Assembly (NCBI RefSeq): GCF_030936135.1
Contig: NC_082616.1
Location: 12,211,001 to 12,275,000 of the forward strand
Length of the DNA: 64,000 nt
DNA from: Gavia stellata
Lineage: Eukaryota > Chordata > Aves > Gaviiformes > Gaviidae
Reading direction: 5' to 3'
Under the pieces are notes generated by a model. The model was given only the letters and a program-made list of their open reading frames with translations. It searched no databases and had not been told where the DNA came from. Both the position numbers and the translations under genes were made by a program. Positions 59,762-64,000 of this stretch are shown one piece after another. The first letter of the stretch is position 1; the number at the start of each line of letters is the position of its first letter.

Positions 59762-61447
59762 ATGCGGCGGCTCCCGCTGCCGCTGCCGCTGCTGCTGGCC
59801 GGGCTGGGGCTGGGGCTGGGGCTGGGGGTCCGGGGGGAGCCGCAGCCGCAGCCGGCGCCGGCCGCCCCCTCGGGCGCGCAGTGCCTGGAGCACGACTGCT
59901 TCAGCATCTTCTGGGCGGCGCGGCCCTTCGCGGAGGCCAGCGCGGCGTGCGAGCGGAGCGGCGGGCACCTGATGACCGTCCGCTCCACCGTGGCGGAGGA
60001 AGCCATCGGCGTGCTGCTGCGGAACCGCAGCGGGCGGCTGTGGCTGGGGCTGCGCCTGCCCCTGGCCTGCACCGAGCCGGCCCAGCGCCTCCGCGGCTTC
60101 CAGTGGGTGACGGGCGACCGCCGCACCGACTACTCCAACTGGGCGCCGTCGGGGCGGCGGTGCGGGGAGCGCTGCGTGACCGTCTCGCGGGAGCTGCGCT
60201 GGGAGGAACGGCGCTGCGAGGCGCCGGCCGACGGCTTCCTCTGCGAGCACAACTACGCGGGCAGCTGCCCGCGCCTGCCCCCCGCCGCGGGGCTGCCCGT
60301 CACCTACAACACCCCCTTCGGCGCCCGCGGCGAGGACTTCCTGGCGCTGCCGCCGCGCAGCGCCGCCATCGTCCCGGCGCTGGGGCTGGAGCTGCGCTGC
60401 GACGAGGAGGGGGAGAGCGGGGCGCTGCGCTGGGGCCGCGCCGCCCCCGGGGCCTGGCCCTGCCGCCTGGCCAACGGCGGCTGCGAGGGGGCCTGCGGCG
60501 AGGAGGGCGGCCGGCCGCGCTGCTCCTGCCCCGACGGCAAGGTGCTGGCCCCCGACGGCCGCGGCTGCAGCTCGCCCTGCGCCGGCGCGCCCTGCCAGCA
60601 CCACTGCGTCGTGGCCGGCAGCGCCTTCCTCTGCATGTGCGAGTCGGGCTACCGGCTGGCCGCCGACGGCAGCAGCTGCGAGGACGACGACGACTGCGCC
60701 GTGGTGCCCAGGCTGTGCGAGCAGGTCTGCGTCAACACCGAGGGCGGCTTCGAGTGCCACTGCCACCGCGGCTACGAGATGCTGGAGGGGCGCTGCCAGC
60801 CCGTCTCCCGCTGCTACGAGGCGCCCTGCGAGCAGCGGTGCGAGGACGTGCCCGGCGGGTACCTCTGCGGCTGCTTCCCCGGCTACGCCGTCGACCCGCA
60901 GGCGCCCGCCCGCTGCCTGCTGCACTGCAACCGCAGCCAGTGCCCGGCCGAGTGCGACCCGCACAACCTGTCCTGCGAGTGCCCCGAGGGCTTCTTGCTG
61001 GACGACGATGGCGAGGGCGGGCAGCTCTGCGTCGACATCGACGAGTGCGACATGAACTTCTGCCAGCACAACTGCACCAACCGCCCCGGCAGCTACGAGT
61101 GCCACTGCCACGCCGGCTACCAGCTCCTCAACAAGAACAGCTGCGTCAAGATCCCTGAGGAGGACGGGGAGGGAGCGTACTCGGGGGATTTCGGGCCCGG
61201 ACCCGAGGTGCCCATCCCCAGCCGGACCCCGCCGAAGGCGGAGCACCTCAACCCCGGCGCGCTGGTGGGCATCGCTGTGGGCGTCCTCTCCGCGGCCCTG
61301 GCCCTGCTGGCCCTGGGGTACCACCTGGCGAAGAAGCGCTGCAGGGCCCCCGCCACCATGGATTACAAGTGCAGCGGCCCCCACGAAAAGGAGATGGGAC
61401 TTCAGCCGGTCGCCTCGGGGTGTGCCGCCTCCGGCCAGAAACTGTAG
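59762..61447 (+). CDS. THBD: Thrombomodulin, complete single-exon gene
   Basis: Endothelial thrombin receptor and cofactor: EGF repeats 5-6 bind thrombin and repeats 4-6 support protein C activation; the lectin-like domain is anti-inflammatory in mammals. 561 residues (human 575), uninterrupted, as expected for an intronless gene. Start chosen at MRRLPLPLP because it follows the TATA box, has G at -3 and begins a signal peptide (about 1-24). C-type lectin-like domain about 41-161, then six EGF-like repeats at about 234-269, 273-306, 312-345, 351-385, 389-423 and 429-461; the sixth begins with calcium-binding D-I-D-E-C. A short stalk (462-498) has an acidic S474-G475 site suited to chondroitin sulfate. 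Membrane helix about 499-521; tail TMDYKC...KEMGLQPV aligns with human MEYKC...KEVVLQHV. Sequons at N88, N390, N402 and N437. Leu387 occupies the human Met388 (mature numbering) position, and the EGF5 final loop is longer than in human. Confidence 0.97.
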   Translation: MRRLPLPLPLLLAGLGLGLGLGVRGEPQPQPAPAAPSGAQCLEHDCFSIFWAARPFAEASAACERSGGHLMTVRSTVAEEAIGVLLRNRSGRLWLGLRLPLACTEPAQRLRGFQWVTGDRRTDYSNWAPSGRRCGERCVTVSRELRWEERRCEAPADGFLCEHNYAGSCPRLPPAAGLPVTYNTPFGARGEDFLALPPRSAAIVPALGLELRCDEEGESGALRWGRAAPGAWPCRLANGGCEGACGEEGGRPRCSCPDGKVLAPDGRGCSSPCAGAPCQHHCVVAGSAFLCMCESGYRLAADGSSCEDDDDCAVVPRLCEQVCVNTEGGFECHCHRGYEMLEGRCQPVSRCYEAPCEQRCEDVPGGYLCGCFPGYAVDPQAPARCLLHCNRSQCPAECDPHNLSCECPEGFLLDDDGEGGQLCVDIDECDMNFCQHNCTNRPGSYECHCHAGYQLLNKNSCVKIPEEDGEGAYSGDFGPGPEVPIPSRTPPKAEHLNPGALVGIAVGVLSAALALLALGYHLAKKRCRAPATMDYKCSGPHEKEMGLQPVASGCAASGQKL

Positions 61448-63070
61448 GGAGACCGGGCAGGATGGAGAGAGGGAGGTGGACGGAACTGGGTAACATTTAG
61501 TCCCCACCCCGCCCCCCCCCCCCCGCAGCCCCTGCAATTTTTTAATGATAAAGGTAATTTGGGAAAAGCTGTGATCACCCCCACTTCCAAAAATACTCAC
61601 TGCTTTCCAGCCGGCTCTTGCAATACTCGCGCCAGAGAGCGGGGAAGGTGGAAGGCACGAAGCGCTGCTCCGTTTCTGCTCCCTTCGCAGGCAGCGGCGG
61701 GCGTTCGGCTTTCTTTTTCCCAAGCCAGCTGCTGGGGGGGCTTCAAGGAAAACCCGTGTGCGTGCTACGGGAGGGACGTCTCCGTCTGGAGCTGACTGTT
61801 TAAATCCGCATCGATGTGGGGCAAGAGCACGCGTGCCACGGCCGGCCGAGTCGTCGCGGACCACGGAAGGTCGCCTGGCCCCAATTCCCCCTGCCCTTGG
61901 CTGGGCAGCGTGCCGCTGGGCTGGAGAGGATGATTTTCGGGGTGGCGAGGAGCTGGGATGCTCCTGCCTTTGTCTGGGTTCAGTTTATTTTTTTAAACTG
62001 GTGGGTGGTGGAAGAAGGAACAAAGATCTTGCGCTCAGCACCTTGCCTCGCTCCTCTGTCCCCCTCTGCCTCATGGGCAGAAATCTCAGTTTTTGACCCC
62101 CCCACCACCTTCTGCCTCTCACCTCTGGCAGCTGGGCACTTTTCACCTTAAATCGCTAGCGACAGTGGGGACCCTGCTGAGCATCACCGTGTGAGGGCTA
62201 AAATGCCTGATTTCTATTCCCTCTTACCGTTGCAGGGTTTTTTCCGGGGCGCGGAGGTTAAATGGGGATACCGAGAACGCCAGGGTAATTTTTTCCGTGG
62301 ATAGGAAAGGTGGTTTGCAGCGCTGGGGAGCCTTGTGTTCTCCACGCAATTACTTGCGTGATTTTCTGCAGTTGTTGAGTTAAACTGTTTTTGGTTGGGT
62401 TTTTTTTTTTTACAAACCTGCTTAACTGACCCCCCCGTCCACAGGGTTTTTTCCTGTTTTTCCTTTAGCCTTGTCCAGGGCTGAGTCTAATCCATGTTGA
62501 AGCTCGCGGCAAAACTTTCCCGCGGGGCAGGATCCGGCCCGCTGCTTGCTTCCCAGCCACGGACTGGGGGGGAATCTGGGAAACTATTTTATGCGTTTTT
62601 CCAGCTCCATCGTTCGGCGGGGAGACGAGGGGCAGCTCTGCAAAGCCAGCACGCTGCCGGGCAGAGCTGCCAGGGCTGGGGGGGGTCCTGCTCCGGCAGC
62701 CGCGGTGGGGTGAAGCCGGCGGCTGTTGGCGGGGGCACGGGGCGAGCGGCGGAGCGGGTGCTGACAGCTTTATGCCCGTGAAATATCAGCGTGCAGCAGC
62801 ACTTAGCGTTCCCGCAGGAAGTTTTGCCGGCCTGGGGTCAGAGCTCGGGAGGGCTGGAGGCTGCAGAGCGCCGGGGGGCTGCGTCCCCCCGCATCCCCCC
62901 CTTACGTGCTAAGCGAGCTTGCTACCGCGCAGCGTGTCCCCCTCCCGATACGATAGAGCTACGCTGCGGCCTCCAAGGGAAATAAAAATATATGCGTTGT
63001 ATGAACTGTAGCTTTCCTAATGTAAATGGTTCAACCCGCTGTTTTATACGCCCGGCACATTTGTAAATAC
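61448..63070 (+). other. THBD: THBD 3' untranslated region, 5' part
   Basis: No further coding after TAG at 61445-61447. Mammalian THBD also has a long 3'UTR in the same exon. It contains a C-rich stretch (61,510-61,525), a T12 run near 62,399 and an upstream AATAAA at 62981-62986 that could give a shorter mRNA. Confidence 0.65.
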
Positions 63071-63083
63071 TTATTTATTTATT
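63071..63083 (+). promoter_or_regulatory. THBD: AU-rich element in THBD 3'UTR
   Basis: TTATTTATTTATT holds overlapping ATTTA pentamers and the full UUAUUUAUU nonamer that recruits mRNA decay factors. It lies about 55 bases before the main poly(A) signal but after the upstream signal at 62981, so only the longer mRNA isoform would carry it. Confidence 0.65.
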
Positions 63084-63135
63084 GGCAATATACCCTATGC
63101 GATGCACAATCACATGGTGATTTTGCGTGTAGACC

Positions 63136-63141
63136 AATAAA
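63136..63141 (+). terminator. THBD: THBD distal poly(A) signal
   Basis: AATAAA in ACCAATAAAGCTTTTACAG followed by a TGGTTTATAG-type stretch; predicted cleavage near 63,155-63,165, giving a 3'UTR of about 1.7 kb. The alternative upstream signal is at 62981. Confidence 0.7.
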
Positions 63142-63169
63142 GCTTTTACAGTCTGGTTTATAGAAAGCT

Positions 63170-64000
63170 GCTAATGAAATATTCTTTCTCTCCCTCCCTA
63201 AAATGACCGTTTTTCCTCACCGAGCACCGGCCCGTCTCGCAGCCAGAGCTCCAGAAGTCACAAACCCCGCTGGAGCCAAAAGAGCTGTGGGTTCTCGGCG
63301 GAGCATCGGGCTGAAAACATTGCCCTGCTGGTTATTTCACCAGCGTGACTAAAATAGAAGGAACGAGCCATAAATCATGGAGAACGAGGCTAACGTTCAA
63401 AGGACAAAGTTAAAACCAAGTAAGCTGGAAATGGCAAATTTAATCCTACCCCAGTGCAGCCAAGCCGGTAATAGCCCCCGTGCTGTTCTTCAGCTCAAGT
63501 TTCTACGGGTATGTGTGTCAAGTACTACTAGAGGTGATGTTTACCTATGGCAAAGAGAATGGGATGCGGTTCTCCCGGGTTTTCTTGTAGAAAACGTGAT
63601 TTTGGTCCCGTGTGTGCTAAAATCCCTTTGCCTGGGAATCTGGGGAAGATTTATTGGTGGGACCTACGGTTTTTCCCTTTCCCCGTTAGCTGAAGGGAGG
63701 TTTGGGACTCCCGGGCACCTGCTCGGTTTGCGTAGTCTCAAGCTCTGATCTCGGTTGTTCAGAACCCCCTTTTTTTTAACGTAAGAGGATCCCGAAGGCG
63801 TCAAATTGATCCTGTGCTCTCAAGGCCCTGCAGAGCTGATGCAGAAGTCCAGTCTGGTCCTACCCCCTCGCTCTGCTACAGATGTAGCAGGGCTGATGGG
63901 CTTCAGCGCTTTTCTCCGTCTTTCAGAGCGTGTTTTGGGAAGGAAGGGGAAAGTTTGTTTTACTGTTCTGGAGGGGCACCCTCCCCATGGCTACCGTCGC
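63170..64000. other. Downstream of THBD, nothing recognised
   Basis: No gene recognised. A 123-codon open frame (63377-63748) has no familiar domain and no promoter. In mammals SSTR4 is the next gene on this side; it is not reached in this window. Confidence 0.55.

Noticed and set aside
58951-61158. A 735-codon frame overlapping THBD in the same direction
   Set aside because: Arg/Ala/Pro-rich translation of THBD in a shifted frame; no domains.
59126-61864. A 912-codon open frame antisense to THBD
   Set aside because: It mirrors the GC-rich THBD codons (few stops arise on the complement when third positions are G/C), its translation is Ala/Gly/Arg/Pro-rich without domains, and it runs through the THBD promoter and 3'UTR.

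Overview
The window looks like bird (or at least sauropsid) nuclear DNA. It contains 3' ends of CR1-type LINEs and no primate or rodent SINEs. It has very GC-rich CpG-island promoters set in otherwise AT-moderate intergenic DNA. Its only two clear protein-coding genes are vertebrate endothelial receptors in their conserved order and orientation. Both lie on the + strand in the last quarter of the window.

Layout: 1-2.4 kb has no recognisable coding sequence. A CpG island with YY1-type sites at about 2.44-3.14 kb looks like the promoter and first exon of a housekeeping gene reading leftward out of the window. By synteny NXT1 is the best guess, but its coding exon is not here. From 3.1 to 48.2 kb there is a long gene desert holding three CR1 fragments, an 11-copy perfect 28-bp minisatellite (20,142-20,449), several strong inverted repeats and a cluster of POU-type motifs. 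The best inverted repeat is an 84-nt microRNA-like hairpin at 33,666-33,749. CD93 (complement C1q receptor-like, C-type lectin family 14) starts at 48,589. Its first exon encodes nearly the whole protein and ends at a consensus splice donor at 50,297/50,298. The short last exon is uncertain, and the gene probably ends at a poly(A) signal at 53,298. The 6-kb spacer to the next gene carries a 196-nt uninterrupted purine run, an ATT/ACT microsatellite and paired AP-1 sites. THBD (thrombomodulin) is a single-exon gene at 59,762-61,447 with a TATA box, a 3' AU-rich element and poly(A) signals at 62,981 and 63,136. Nothing is recognised from 63.2 to 64 kb.

The two genes are paralogues. Each encodes a signal peptide, a C-type lectin-like domain, EGF-like repeats (five in CD93, six in thrombomodulin), a glycosylated stalk, one membrane helix and a short tail. 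By knowledge of the families, thrombomodulin binds thrombin and switches it to activating protein C on endothelium. CD93 acts in endothelial adhesion and angiogenesis and in clearance by myeloid cells.

I found no convincing new multi-gene system. The observations most worth testing are the miRNA-like hairpin, the 28-bp array with TAATCC and CCAAT motifs in every unit, the altered CD93 C-terminus (second cytoplasmic tyrosine absent, terminal exon apparently diverged), and a leucine in thrombomodulin where humans have the oxidation-sensitive Met388.
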